Shown: positions 1 through 6,650 of the stretch, piece by piece
Numbering within the stretch: the first letter of the stretch is position 1
Layout of the letters: every line of letters starts with the position of its first letter
DNA from: Caldifarciminota bacterium
GTDB lineage: Bacteria > Hydrothermota > UBA3072 > B12-G15
Length of the DNA: 8,599 bases
Direction: 5' to 3'
NCBI GenBank assembly: GCA_021163525.1
Contig: JAGGTX010000033.1
Span: 1 to 8,599 of the forward strand
Position numbers and translations under genes: made by a program
Notes under the pieces: generated by a model
Told to the model about the DNA's origin: nothing
What the model saw: only the letters and a program-made list of their open reading frames with translations
Databases searched by the model: none

Positions 1-123
1 ACTTCCCTTCTGATTGTGGTTGGTGTTGCACTCGATACAGTGAATCAACTTGAAAGTCAGCTCTTAATGAGACACTATGAGGGATTTGTGAAGAGGGGAA
101 GGATAAGGGGGAGAAGGAGGTGA
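1..123 (+). CDS. secY: SecY, preprotein translocase channel subunit (3' end only)
   Basis: The first 40 codons in frame 1 are the C-terminus of SecY, the membrane channel through which the Sec system exports and inserts proteins; the 5' part lies outside the window. The visible piece starts in the last transmembrane helix ([14 protein letters not shown]), continues with the typical [15 protein letters not shown] stretch, and ends in a basic cytoplasmic tail rich in Arg, Lys and Gly. The family's C-terminal tail has this same form and faces the ribosome. The TGA stop at 121-123 overlaps the GTG start of adk by four bases (GTGA), so the two are probably translationally coupled. The order secY-adk is the usual one in bacterial ribosomal protein operons. 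Confidence 0.95.
   Translation, partial: TSLLIVVGVALDTVNQLESQLLMRHYEGFVKRGRIRGRRR
105..120 (+). promoter_or_regulatory. Purine-rich ribosome binding region of adk, merged with its start codon
   Basis: A purine run (AAGGGGGAGAAGGAGG) leads directly into the GTG start at 120. The best Shine-Dalgarno core, AAGGAGG at 114-120, ends on the first base of the start codon, so it has no spacer. The upstream GGGGGAG (about 107-112) has a more normal spacing of about seven bases and may be what the ribosome uses. The same bases also encode the SecY basic tail. Confidence 0.5.
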
Positions 124-758
124 GGATAGCATTTTTGGGTCCCCCTGGTGCAGGGAAGGGGACACAGGTGGAACTGGTCTCAAGGGAGTACGGGGTTTCT
201 GTGCTTTCTACAGGTGATGCATTCAGGGCAATGATGAAGGGAGAGGATAAACTTGCTCAAAAGGTTCGTTCCTATGTTGAGAAGGGAGAACTGGTTCCAG
301 ATGGGGTTGTTTTTGAAATTGTGAGGGAGTTTGTGGATAATAAGGATAGCTTTATACTTGATGGTTATCCAAGAAATTTAAGGCAGGCAGAACTACTTGA
401 TGATTTTCTTGAGGTTAAAGGGCTTGCGTTAACTGGAGTTGTGAATATACTACTTGATGAGGATGAAATAGTGAAGAGGCTCACTGGTAGGCTTGTTTGC
501 CCTCAATGTGGGAGGGTATATAATATTTATTATTCTCCTCCCCATAAGGATGAGGTATGTGATGATTGTGGTGTGCCTCTTGAGAGACGGATTGATGATG
601 AGGATGATGTGATAAGACAGAGGATAAAGGTCTATCACAGGGAGATGAAACCTGTGGTTGACTTTTATCAGAGGAAAGGCCTCCTGTTCAATGTGGATGG
701 AACAGGAGATATACATGAGGTTTTTGAACGCATAAAGAAGGTGCTTGATGGGAAGTAA
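120..758 (+). CDS. adk: Adenylate kinase, zinc-type LID
   Basis: Adenylate kinase converts ATP + AMP to 2 ADP in the cytoplasm and keeps adenine nucleotides in balance. The 212-residue protein has the P-loop GPPGAGKG at residues 7-14, the AMP-binding STGD at 30-33, the DGYPRN motif at 81-86, and the LID domain at about 124-160. The LID carries two CxxC pairs (C127/C130 and C147/C150), the four-cysteine zinc site of Gram-positive and many thermophile enzymes, and ends in the RRIDD segment. Length is typical for the long-type enzyme. The GTG start at 120 gives the expected [16 protein letters not shown]-terminus and no other in-frame start fits. The gene overlaps secY by four bases and infA by eleven. 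In many operons map follows adk; here infA follows directly. Confidence 0.97.
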   Translation: MRIAFLGPPGAGKGTQVELVSREYGVSVLSTGDAFRAMMKGEDKLAQKVRSYVEKGELVPDGVVFEIVREFVDNKDSFILDGYPRNLRQAELLDDFLEVKGLALTGVVNILLDEDEIVKRLTGRLVCPQCGRVYNIYYSPPHKDEVCDDCGVPLERRIDDEDDVIRQRIKVYHREMKPVVDFYQRKGLLFNVDGTGDIHEVFERIKKVLDGK

Positions 759-969
759 AGGTATAAGGGTCAAGGGGACAATTGTGGAGAAACTCCCTGA
801 TTCAAGGTTCAAGGTTAAACTGGACCTTAAAGGTGAGCCCGTGGTCCTTGCATATGTTTCAGGGAAGATGAGGATGAATTATATAAAGATAGAGATTGGT
901 GATAGGGTGGAGGTTGAACTTTCCCCTTATGACCTGACAAAGGGTAGAATCGTTTACAGGGAAAAATAG
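748..969 (+). CDS. infA: Translation initiation factor IF-1
   Basis: IF-1 is a small OB-fold (S1-type) protein that binds the 30S A site during initiation. The 73-residue product shows the family's signature segments: [18 protein letters not shown], then [14 protein letters not shown] at about 35-48, and [16 protein letters not shown] at the C-terminus. The size is right for the family (about 72). I chose the ATG at 748, preceded by AAGGTG at 738-743; a TTG one codon upstream (745) is possible but adds only one residue. The start lies inside the end of adk, with eleven bases of overlap, so translation is probably coupled. Confidence 0.96.
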   Translation: MGSKGIRVKGTIVEKLPDSRFKVKLDLKGEPVVLAYVSGKMRMNYIKIEIGDRVEVELSPYDLTKGRIVYREK

Positions 970-978
970 GAGGTAATA

Positions 979-1092
979 ATGAAGGTAAGGGCAAGTGTTA
1001 AAAAGATGTGCCCCCATTGCAAGATAATCAGGAGAAAGGGTGTTGTAAGGGTTATATGTAAGAATCCCAAACATAAACAGAGACAGGGATAG
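979..1092 (+). CDS. rpmJ: Ribosomal protein L36 (bL36), zinc-binding form
   Basis: This 37-codon gene encodes bL36, a small protein of the large ribosomal subunit. The product begins [15 protein letters not shown] and has the complete zinc knuckle C11-x2-C14-x12-C27-x4-H32, so it is the metal-binding (C+) form. The length matches the 37 residues usual for the family. The start ATG is preceded by AGGAGGT at 968-974. It sits nine bases after infA and eight before rpsM, its standard place in alpha operons. Confidence 0.96.
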   Translation: MKVRASVKKMCPHCKIIRRKGVVRVICKNPKHKQRQG

Positions 1093-1100
1093 GAGGGGAG

Positions 1101-1490
1101 ATGGCAAGGATAGCAGGAGTTGACCTTCCACCTAACAAGAGGCTCTTCATTGGCCTTACATACATCTATGGTATAGGCAGGAAGGCTGCGGAAAAAATTA
1201 TAGAGAAGGCTGGTGTTGATGGAATGAAGAAGGTGAAAGACCTCACGGATGATGAGATAGAAAAGATCAGGAAGATTATTGAGGGTGAATACAGGGTGGA
1301 GGGTGCACTCAAGGCAGAGGTTAAGCAGAACATAAAGAGGCTTATTGCAATGAAGTGTTATAGAGGGATAAGGCACATTCAGGGACTTCCTGTCAGGGGA
1401 CAGCGAACAAGGACAAATGCAAGGACAAGGAAGGGCCCGAGAAGGGGTGCAATTGCGCTCAAGCGTAAGAAAGCAGGGAAGAAAGGCTAA
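1101..1490 (+). CDS. rpsM: Ribosomal protein S13 (uS13)
   Basis: uS13 sits at the head of the 30S subunit, where it contacts 50S bridges and the P-site tRNA through its basic tail. The 129-residue product has the standard N-terminus [14 protein letters not shown], the helix-turn-helix region with [13 protein letters not shown] at about 22-34, and the conserved C-terminal block [18 protein letters not shown] followed by [15 protein letters not shown] lysine-rich end (about ten residues after the RRG) makes it slightly longer than the roughly 120-residue average, as in other thermophiles. The ATG is preceded by AGGAGGGG at 1091-1098, which overlaps the rpmJ stop codon. Confidence 0.97.
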   Translation: MARIAGVDLPPNKRLFIGLTYIYGIGRKAAEKIIEKAGVDGMKKVKDLTDDEIEKIRKIIEGEYRVEGALKAEVKQNIKRLIAMKCYRGIRHIQGLPVRGQRTRTNARTRKGPRRGAIALKRKKAGKKG

Positions 1491-1503
1491 AGGAGGAAGA
1501 TAG

Positions 1504-1887
1504 ATGGCGAGAAGAAGGAAAAGGAAGAAGATAAAAAAGGTGGACCCTGAGGGGATAGTTCACATACATTCTACCTTCAATAATACCATTGTCACTGTCA
1601 CGGATAAAAAGGGGAATACGCTCACATGGGCAAGTGCTGGCACAATAGGGTATAAGGGAACAAAGAAAAGCACACCATTTGCGGCATCCCTTGCAACTGA
1701 GAAGGCTGTGAAGGATGCAATGAACCTTGGACTGAAGGCAGCAGAAGTCTGGATTAAGGGGCCCGGAAGTGGAAGAGAAGCAGCTATAAGGTCTGTGCAG
1801 GCAGCAGGATTAAAGGTTACTGCAATAAAGGATGTTACCCCCATCCCTCATAATGGTTGCAGACCACCCAAGAAGAGGAGGGTATAA
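1504..1887 (+). CDS. rpsK: Ribosomal protein S11 (uS11)
   Basis: uS11 forms part of the 30S platform near the mRNA exit and the Shine-Dalgarno helix. The 127-residue product shows [18 protein letters not shown] at about 18-35, the WASAG motif, the [12 protein letters not shown] region, [12 protein letters not shown] at about 86-97, and the C-terminal [18 protein letters not shown] that is nearly invariant in the family. The N-terminus is very basic ([12 protein letters not shown]). AGGAGG at 1491-1496 lies seven bases before the ATG. The TAA stop shares its last A with the ATG of rpsD (TAATG), so the two are tightly coupled. Confidence 0.97.
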   Translation: MARRRKRKKIKKVDPEGIVHIHSTFNNTIVTVTDKKGNTLTWASAGTIGYKGTKKSTPFAASLATEKAVKDAMNLGLKAAEVWIKGPGSGREAAIRSVQAAGLKVTAIKDVTPIPHNGCRPPKKRRV

Positions 1888-1889
1888 TG
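1877..1889 (+). promoter_or_regulatory. rpsD ribosome binding site and TAATG stop-start overlap
   Basis: A GGAGGG core (about 1877-1882) stands four bases before the ATG at 1887-1889, whose A is also the last base of the rpsK TAA. This supports the internal ATG as the true rpsD start instead of the upstream in-frame ATG at 1857. The TATAAT at 1883-1888 within it is discussed among the rejected items. Confidence 0.75.
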
Positions 1890-2534
1890 GCGAGATACAC
1901 TGGCCCAAGATGCAGGTTGTGTAGAAGAGAGGGTATGAAGCTGTTCCTGAAAGGAGAGAGGTGCTATACTCCCAAGTGTCCCTTTGAATTCCCCGAGGAG
2001 AGGAGAAGGAAGAGAAGGACATCTGCTCCGGGTGAACCCCCAAAGAAGTTTCGTTCAAGAATGACCCAGTATGGACTTCAGTTGAGGGAGAAGCAGAAGG
2101 TTAAAAGGATATACGGTGTGCTTGAAACCCAGTTCAAAAACCTCTTTAAGAGGGCAGAGAGGATGGGGGGGGTAACAGGTGAGAACCTCCTCACACTCCT
2201 TGAGAGAAGGCTGGATAATGTGGTTTTCAGGCTTGGTATTGCTTCATCCCGTGCACAGGCAAGACAGCTTGTGGTTCATGGACATTTCATGGTTAATGGA
2301 AGGAAAACAGACATTCCTTCCTTCATCGTGGATAAAGGGGATGTAATTGAGGTCAGAGAAAAGAGTAAAGGCCTCACATTGATCAAGTCAAATCTTGAGA
2401 GGGAGATAGAGGTTCCTGATTGGCTTTCCTTTGACAGAGAAAAGATGAGAGCCGAGGTTGTTGAGTTGCCTAAGAGGACCCATATTAACTATCCGATTGA
2501 AGAGCACCTTATAGTTGAATTGTATTCCAAGTAA
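1887..2534 (+). CDS. rpsD: Ribosomal protein S4 (uS4), zinc-binding form
   Basis: uS4 is a primary 16S rRNA-binding protein that nucleates 30S assembly; in Escherichia coli it also represses the alpha operon. The 215-residue product starts [14 protein letters not shown]. Cysteines C9, C12, C26 and C31 form the zinc site known from Thermus-type S4. The S4 RNA-binding fold follows at about residues 100-165 ([14 protein letters not shown], then [16 protein letters not shown]). The reading frame stays open ten codons upstream to an ATG at 1857, but that lies within rpsK and does not resemble S4. The ATG at 1887 with AGGAGGG just upstream gives the family N-terminus. A run of eight G at 2165-2172 encodes Met-Gly-Gly without breaking the frame. 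Confidence 0.97.
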   Translation: MARYTGPRCRLCRREGMKLFLKGERCYTPKCPFEFPEERRRKRRTSAPGEPPKKFRSRMTQYGLQLREKQKVKRIYGVLETQFKNLFKRAERMGGVTGENLLTLLERRLDNVVFRLGIASSRAQARQLVVHGHFMVNGRKTDIPSFIVDKGDVIEVREKSKGLTLIKSNLEREIEVPDWLSFDREKMRAEVVELPKRTHINYPIEEHLIVELYSK

Positions 2535-2549
2535 AGGAGGATGAAATAG

Positions 2550-3530
2550 ATGAAGATAAGGCCTATAACGAAGCCTTCAGGAATAATTGTTGAAGAGAGG
2601 AATGAAAAATATGGTCGTTTTGTTCTTGCTCCGCTTGAGAGAGGATATGGTATCACAATAGGTCATGCACTCAGGCGTATGCTTCTCTCATCGGTTCAGG
2701 GTGCAGCAATCACCGCAGTGAAGATTGAGGGAATATACCATGAATTTTCAACAATCCCCGGGGTATATGAAGATGTTCCCCAGATTCTTCTCAATCTTAA
2801 AAAGGTGAGGGTCAGGGTTCTTGGTGGTGATCTCCCAAAGGAGATGACATTAAAAAAAGAAGGGGAGGGGATTGTGAAGGCGGGTGATATTGAGGCACCA
2901 CACAACCTTGAGATTGTAAATCCTGACCAGCATATAGCCACACTTGGAGAGGAGGGTGCCATTAATATTACCATGCTTGTTGATATAGGAAAGGGGTATG
3001 TCCCACAGGAGATGTTGAAGGGAAATTCACTTGGTGAAGGAACCCTCTTCCTTGATACCAACTTCTCACCTGTAGTGCGTGTAAAGTACAGGGTTGAGGA
3101 TGAAAGGGTGGGTTTCAGAACTGACTACGAGAGGCTTACCCTTGAGGTATGGACAGATGGAAGCGTTTATCCTGAAGAGGCAGTTTCCCTTGCCTCAAGA
3201 ATAATCAAAGAGCATATGGATTTGATAAGTTTTGTTGAAGGTTTTGAAGAGACAGGTGAGGAAAGACAGGAGAGTATTGAGAATATTGAGGAAAAGAAGA
3301 TTCTTCTCCAGAAGAAGGTTGACGAACTTGGTTTTAACAACAGGATAATGAATGTGCTCAGACCAAACAGGATAGAAACGGTTGCAGACCTTGTTTCAAT
3401 GACAGAGGAGGAGATGATAAAATTAAAGGGATTTGGGAAAACTTCTCTTAAGGAACTCAAGGAGATACTTGAGGGCTTTGGGCTTGAACTTGGTATGGAT
3501 GTGAAAAAGTACCTCGGAGGTAAGAAATGA
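2550..3530 (+). CDS. rpoA: RNA polymerase alpha subunit
   Basis: The alpha subunit dimerises to start RNA polymerase assembly; its C-terminal domain binds upstream promoter DNA and activators. The 326-residue product has the N-terminal assembly domain with ERGYGITIGHALRRMLLSS at about 30-48 and GAAITAVKIEGIYHEF after it, then a flexible acidic linker (about 230-250) and the HhH-type C-terminal domain. Numbering is colinear with E. coli in the C-terminal domain: R265, N268, G296, S299 and E302 are kept, while C269 is Val and K298 is Thr. The UP-element contact surface is therefore mostly preserved. AAAGGAGG at 2533-2540, overlapping the rpsD stop, lies nine bases before the start; an ATG at 2541 hits a stop after two codons and is not used. 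The stop overlaps rplQ by four bases (ATGA). Confidence 0.98.
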   Translation: MKIRPITKPSGIIVEERNEKYGRFVLAPLERGYGITIGHALRRMLLSSVQGAAITAVKIEGIYHEFSTIPGVYEDVPQILLNLKKVRVRVLGGDLPKEMTLKKEGEGIVKAGDIEAPHNLEIVNPDQHIATLGEEGAINITMLVDIGKGYVPQEMLKGNSLGEGTLFLDTNFSPVVRVKYRVEDERVGFRTDYERLTLEVWTDGSVYPEEAVSLASRIIKEHMDLISFVEGFEETGEERQESIENIEEKKILLQKKVDELGFNNRIMNVLRPNRIETVADLVSMTEEEMIKLKGFGKTSLKELKEILEGFGLELGMDVKKYLGGKK

Positions 3531-3880
3531 GGCACAGAAAGAAAACTGTAAAACTGGGAAGGACATCTTCACATAGAGAGGCAATGCTGCAGAACATGCT
3601 CACCTCCCTTATCCAGCATGAGACAATAAGCACCACAGAGAAAAAGGCAAAGGCACTGAAATCTTATGCTGACAGGGTTATACATATGGCAAAAAATCCT
3701 GACCTTGCCACAAAAAGGAGGCTCCTGAGGATTTTGAAAACAAGGGATGCATACAATAAACTGGTTAATGAGATTGCTCCACGTTACGGAGACAGAAAAG
3801 GTGGGTATGTCCGCATTGTAAAGTTAGGATTTCGAAAGGGTGATGGCAGTCCAACAGCCATTGTTGAACTGGTTCAATAA
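3527..3880 (+). CDS. rplQ: Ribosomal protein L17 (bL17)
   Basis: bL17 is a bacterial large-subunit protein near the peptide exit tunnel. The 117-residue product begins MRHRKKTVKLGRTSSHREAM, followed by LTSLIQHETISTTEKKAKALKSYADRVI, and ends IVKLGFRKGDGSPTAIVELVQ, all typical; the length is normal for bacteria (about 115-130). CGGAGGT at 3515-3521 lies five bases before the ATG, which overlaps the rpoA TGA. It ends in two in-frame stops (TAA TAG, 3878-3883). rpoA-rplQ is the standard end of the conserved alpha operon, and the genes beyond it are lineage-specific. Confidence 0.97.
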   Translation: MRHRKKTVKLGRTSSHREAMLQNMLTSLIQHETISTTEKKAKALKSYADRVIHMAKNPDLATKRRLLRILKTRDAYNKLVNEIAPRYGDRKGGYVRIVKLGFRKGDGSPTAIVELVQ

Positions 3881-3883
3881 TAG

Positions 3884-4453
3884 ATGGAAAGGAGTGAGAA
3901 AAGGAAACAGAGGATACGGTCTGTCCTGTCCCGACGGCAATATGATGCCGTTGTATTCCTTGATAGTATCAGGAATCCTCATAACATAGCTGCAATTATG
4001 CGAACCTGCGATGCAGCAGGTATCCAGAGACTCCTCTATACTTCAAATGGGGGAGTCTTTTCTTTTTCAAGGGAAATATCAAGTGGCTCTGAAAAATGGG
4101 TTGATGTTGAAAAAGTGGAGGAGCCTGCTGAGGTAATAAAATGGTTTAAGAAAAATGGTTACAGGATTTACACAACCGCACTGCTTGATGAATCTGTGGA
4201 TTACAGAAGTGTTGACTGGACAGAACCGTTTGTTCTTGTCATGGGGAATGAGGTTTCGGGTGTATCAAAGGAAATCCTTGAACTTTCTGACAGAGTTGTT
4301 AAAATCCCTATGTATGGTATGGTTCAGAGCCTCAATGTCTCTGTCGCCTGTGGTGTGGTTCTTTACGAGGTGGTGAGACAGAGAGAGGAGAAGGGTATGT
4401 ATCAGGAAAAGAATTTTCCTGAGGAGATTTATAAAAGATGGCTGAGGCTTTAG
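3884..4453 (+). CDS. trmH: tRNA (guanosine-2'-O-)-methyltransferase TrmH (Gm18), SPOUT family
   Basis: TrmH methylates the ribose of G18 in the tRNA D-loop with S-adenosylmethionine. The 189-residue product is a SPOUT (SpoU) knot enzyme with all three motifs: motif 1 NPHNIAAIMRT at 31-41 with the catalytic Arg at 40, motif 2 LVMGNEVSGVS at 118-128, and motif 3 IPMYGMVQSLNVSVACG at 141-157 with S149 and N151 in the family positions. The short RRQYD segment after a basic N-terminus is as in Thermus TrmH. It lacks the long C-terminal extension of the E. coli enzyme and so is like the 194-residue Thermus type. Other SpoU enzymes (TrmL, RlmB) are possible, but the GMVQSLNVSVA motif and N-terminus favour TrmH. 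No good ribosome binding site precedes the ATG, only three bases after the rplQ stop, so re-initiation is likely. An AAAGGAG lies just inside the gene at 3888-3894. Confidence 0.9.
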   Translation: MERSEKRKQRIRSVLSRRQYDAVVFLDSIRNPHNIAAIMRTCDAAGIQRLLYTSNGGVFSFSREISSGSEKWVDVEKVEEPAEVIKWFKKNGYRIYTTALLDESVDYRSVDWTEPFVLVMGNEVSGVSKEILELSDRVVKIPMYGMVQSLNVSVACGVVLYEVVRQREEKGMYQEKNFPEEIYKRWLRL

Positions 4454-6648
4454 AGGTGGTGGAAAGAGAAGCAGAATGGTACTCACGATATGTGAGAAAA
4501 TTGAGGTCTCAATTTTCCAGAAGGGAGTATTTCCTTATTTTGAAGAGGTTTCTTGTGAAGAAGTTCGGTGAACAGAGACTCAGAGAGTTTGGTCAGGCAG
4601 AGGATACCCTTTATTTTATTATTGATAGAGATACCCTTTTGCTCCTTGATGGCTTTGTAAAGGAGTACATAAATTTCGCAAAGGGGAGGGGAGATTACTA
4701 CGAAGATTATAGCCAGAAATTAAAAGAGAAACTCCACAGCATATTATCAATTTATGCAAAACATAGAAGGGATACCTATCTGCTTGAAGTGGCTTTTAGA
4801 AAGTTTCTCATACATTCTTCACCTGATGAAGAGATACTGGGAAGCATAATAGGTGCGTTTAACAATATTCTAACCGGTGTTAAGGAGAGTTTGAGAAATA
4901 ATAAAGTTGACCTGGAGAGTTTCATATCTAGTTTTATATCAAGGGGCATTTTCCTGAAGAACCCACTTGAAGGAATAAATTTTAAGAGTTTTTCAAAAAG
5001 GGTGGGAAAGGAGAAACAGTGGATTGTGGATATTCTTAACGACCATTCTAATGACCTGAGATGGGAACCTGTCAATGTTGAAAAAAGGAAAAAGTTCAAC
5101 CTTGACCTGTCAGGGAATGAAACAGACAGATTGAGAAAAAGACTCCTTGATTTTCTATCCACAATGAGGAAGGAACTGGAAGAGGAGATGCCCCCTGTTT
5201 ATGTTGTGGATAGACTATCAAGGCTTGAGTCAACACTTCGTGTTCATATGGGTGCAGCAAGGGGATTGCTGTATATGCAGGAAGAAGCAAAGGATGACTT
5301 TGTTTCACAGGATTTTCATGTTCCCAGAATACTTGGCTATATAGGGTTTGATGCAGATTCCTTTATTCCTTCTCAGGTAAAGGATAAGATTGCAAAGGAT
5401 ATTGAGAAGGGTAAGTATGAGGTTCCTGAAGCCTACAGTCAGAAGAGGATATTCAAGAAGATTTATGATTTTGATAGGATTTGGAGCGAATTCCAGAATT
5501 TCTATTTGAATGTATTTGAACCCACGATTTACCATAAAATAATAGAAGAGATGATAGAGCCCTGGCCAGTGCCAGCTGTGAAGAAGACCACTATGGAGGA
5601 GGCAAGATGGGTTGGATTGAAGGCAAGAACAGGGGATGTAATTTTTGTGCCTCCCAGGAGCAATAAGGTTGAGAAAAAGCGTGTTGACCTTGAATTGTAC
5701 AGATTTGGGAATGTTGTATCCGTTCTTATCTATGATATTCGCGGTTCCACATTCATGGGAGAGAAACTGAAGAATGCACGGAAGGAAGAGGAGATAAGAA
5801 GAAAGTTCCAGGAGAGGTTGATAAGGGTTGCAGAACACTACGGTGGATTTCCATTGAAGGACACCGGGGATGGAGGTATAATATTCTTTTCGGGTAACAG
5901 CCATGAACTCTATGAAAAGTTTCAGGAGATAAGGCTTGGTGATACCCCTGATTATTCTGTTAAGTTGTATCCATCAAGGTATGCTGCACGCCAGGCAGTT
6001 TTCTGTGCAAGGGATATGGTGAAGGAGGCAGAAAACTTTGTGAGGGAGAATCTTGAAAACTATAAGGACTGGTTTAAGTCTGTTGAAGGTGTTGAACTCC
6101 AGTTCAGGGGTATAACATATGAGAAACTTCCTCCATCTTTCAGGAAGATATTCCAGATAGGTGTTGGGGTCGCAAGTGGTGACCCTGAAACAGACCTGTC
6201 ATTTAACATCAATGCATTTGGTGAGCCTGATATAACAGGAAATCTTGTAAGGTATGCGAATACCTATTCCAAGGCAAAGGAGAAGGAAGGCTCGGTTATT
6301 ATGGTTGATGCAAGAACTGCCTTGAGTTTTCTCCTATCCCTTGAAAAGTTTGAAGGGTTTGATGTGGATACAAGGATAGATGATATGGGTTTCCAGAACA
6401 ATGTCTCTCTTCTTTTGTCAGAGATGGAGAGATGGTTTTGTGGGTTCCATGGGAAATACCATGTTGAGAAGTATGGAATAGGTATAATGAAGGTTATTGA
6501 ACGGTTGTACAGAAAGAGAGACAAACATGATGATGTGGAGGTGAAGGAGGAAGACTTTGAAGGATTGATAAGGCCTGAAAAGGCATTCAGGGATATAAAG
6601 AGTGGCAGATTGTTTGCCCTATACAAAATCATCCCGAAAGGAGGTTGA
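4438..6648 (+). CDS. Class III adenylate/guanylate cyclase-like protein with unrecognised helical N-terminal region
   Basis: The 736-residue protein has no signal peptide or membrane segment and is probably cytoplasmic. Residues 1 to about 420 are charged, mostly helical, and match no domain I recognise. From about 422 it is a class III nucleotide cyclase domain: VSVLIYDIRGST (metal Asp D433), LKDTGDGGIIFF (base-selecting Lys K474, second metal Asp D478), FQIGVGVASG (572-581), DITGNLVRYANTYSK (598-612), then SVIMVDART. The usual N-x3-R transition-state pair is not evident in 598-612. About 90 extra residues (roughly 633-720) precede the final strand (LFALYKI, 725-731). Lys at 474 suggests ATP over GTP, but activity is uncertain. 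The ATG overlaps trmH by 16 bases, with GAGGAG at 4421-4426; GTG codons at 4456 and 4459 are alternative starts. It shares one base with valS. Cyclase homology is near certain; function is not known. Confidence 0.85.
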   Translation: MAEALEVVEREAEWYSRYVRKLRSQFSRREYFLILKRFLVKKFGEQRLREFGQAEDTLYFIIDRDTLLLLDGFVKEYINFAKGRGDYYEDYSQKLKEKLHSILSIYAKHRRDTYLLEVAFRKFLIHSSPDEEILGSIIGAFNNILTGVKESLRNNKVDLESFISSFISRGIFLKNPLEGINFKSFSKRVGKEKQWIVDILNDHSNDLRWEPVNVEKRKKFNLDLSGNETDRLRKRLLDFLSTMRKELEEEMPPVYVVDRLSRLESTLRVHMGAARGLLYMQEEAKDDFVSQDFHVPRILGYIGFDADSFIPSQVKDKIAKDIEKGKYEVPEAYSQKRIFKKIYDFDRIWSEFQNFYLNVFEPTIYHKIIEEMIEPWPVPAVKKTTMEEARWVGLKARTGDVIFVPPRSNKVEKKRVDLELYRFGNVVSVLIYDIRGSTFMGEKLKNARKEEEIRRKFQERLIRVAEHYGGFPLKDTGDGGIIFFSGNSHELYEKFQEIRLGDTPDYSVKLYPSRYAARQAVFCARDMVKEAENFVRENLENYKDWFKSVEGVELQFRGITYEKLPPSFRKIFQIGVGVASGDPETDLSFNINAFGEPDITGNLVRYANTYSKAKEKEGSVIMVDARTALSFLLSLEKFEGFDVDTRIDDMGFQNNVSLLLSEMERWFCGFHGKYHVEKYGIGIMKVIERLYRKRDKHDDVEVKEEDFEGLIRPEKAFRDIKSGRLFALYKIIPKGG

Positions 6649-6650
6649 TG
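6637..6650 (+). promoter_or_regulatory. Strong Shine-Dalgarno of valS with very short spacer
   Basis: AAAGGAGGT at 6637-6645 is an almost perfect anti-Shine-Dalgarno match but lies only two bases before the ATG at 6648. A TTG at 6651, the next codon in frame, has a more usual spacing of five bases, so the true start may be that TTG; the protein would differ by one residue. The TGA of the upstream gene (6646-6648) shares its A with the ATG. Confidence 0.6.

Noticed and set aside
1857..1886. Ten-codon N-terminal extension of S4 from an upstream ATG
   Set aside because: It lies within the conserved C-terminal codons of rpsK, and S4 proteins begin at MARYTGP; a ribosome binding site stands just before the inner ATG.
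1883..1888. Perfect TATAAT at the rpsK-rpsD junction
   Set aside because: No TTGACA-like element lies at 16-18 bases upstream (the nearest, TTGCAG, is 21 bases away), and the bases are explained by the ribosome binding site spacer, the stop and the ATG.
2165..2172. Run of eight G in rpsD, a possible slippage or sequencing-error site
   Set aside because: The frame is intact and the S4 domain continues normally on both sides. It encodes Met-Gly-Gly, and no shifted product is suggested.
4155..4376. Second + strand frame of 73 codons inside trmH
   Set aside because: It is fully inside trmH, which has all three SPOUT motifs. The alternate frame resembles no family.
5305..5904. Open reading frame of 199 codons on the - strand opposite the cyclase-like gene
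   Set aside because: It lies fully within a well-supported + strand gene, shows no recognisable motif, and its composition is what an antisense shadow gives. The same holds for the other - strand frames here.
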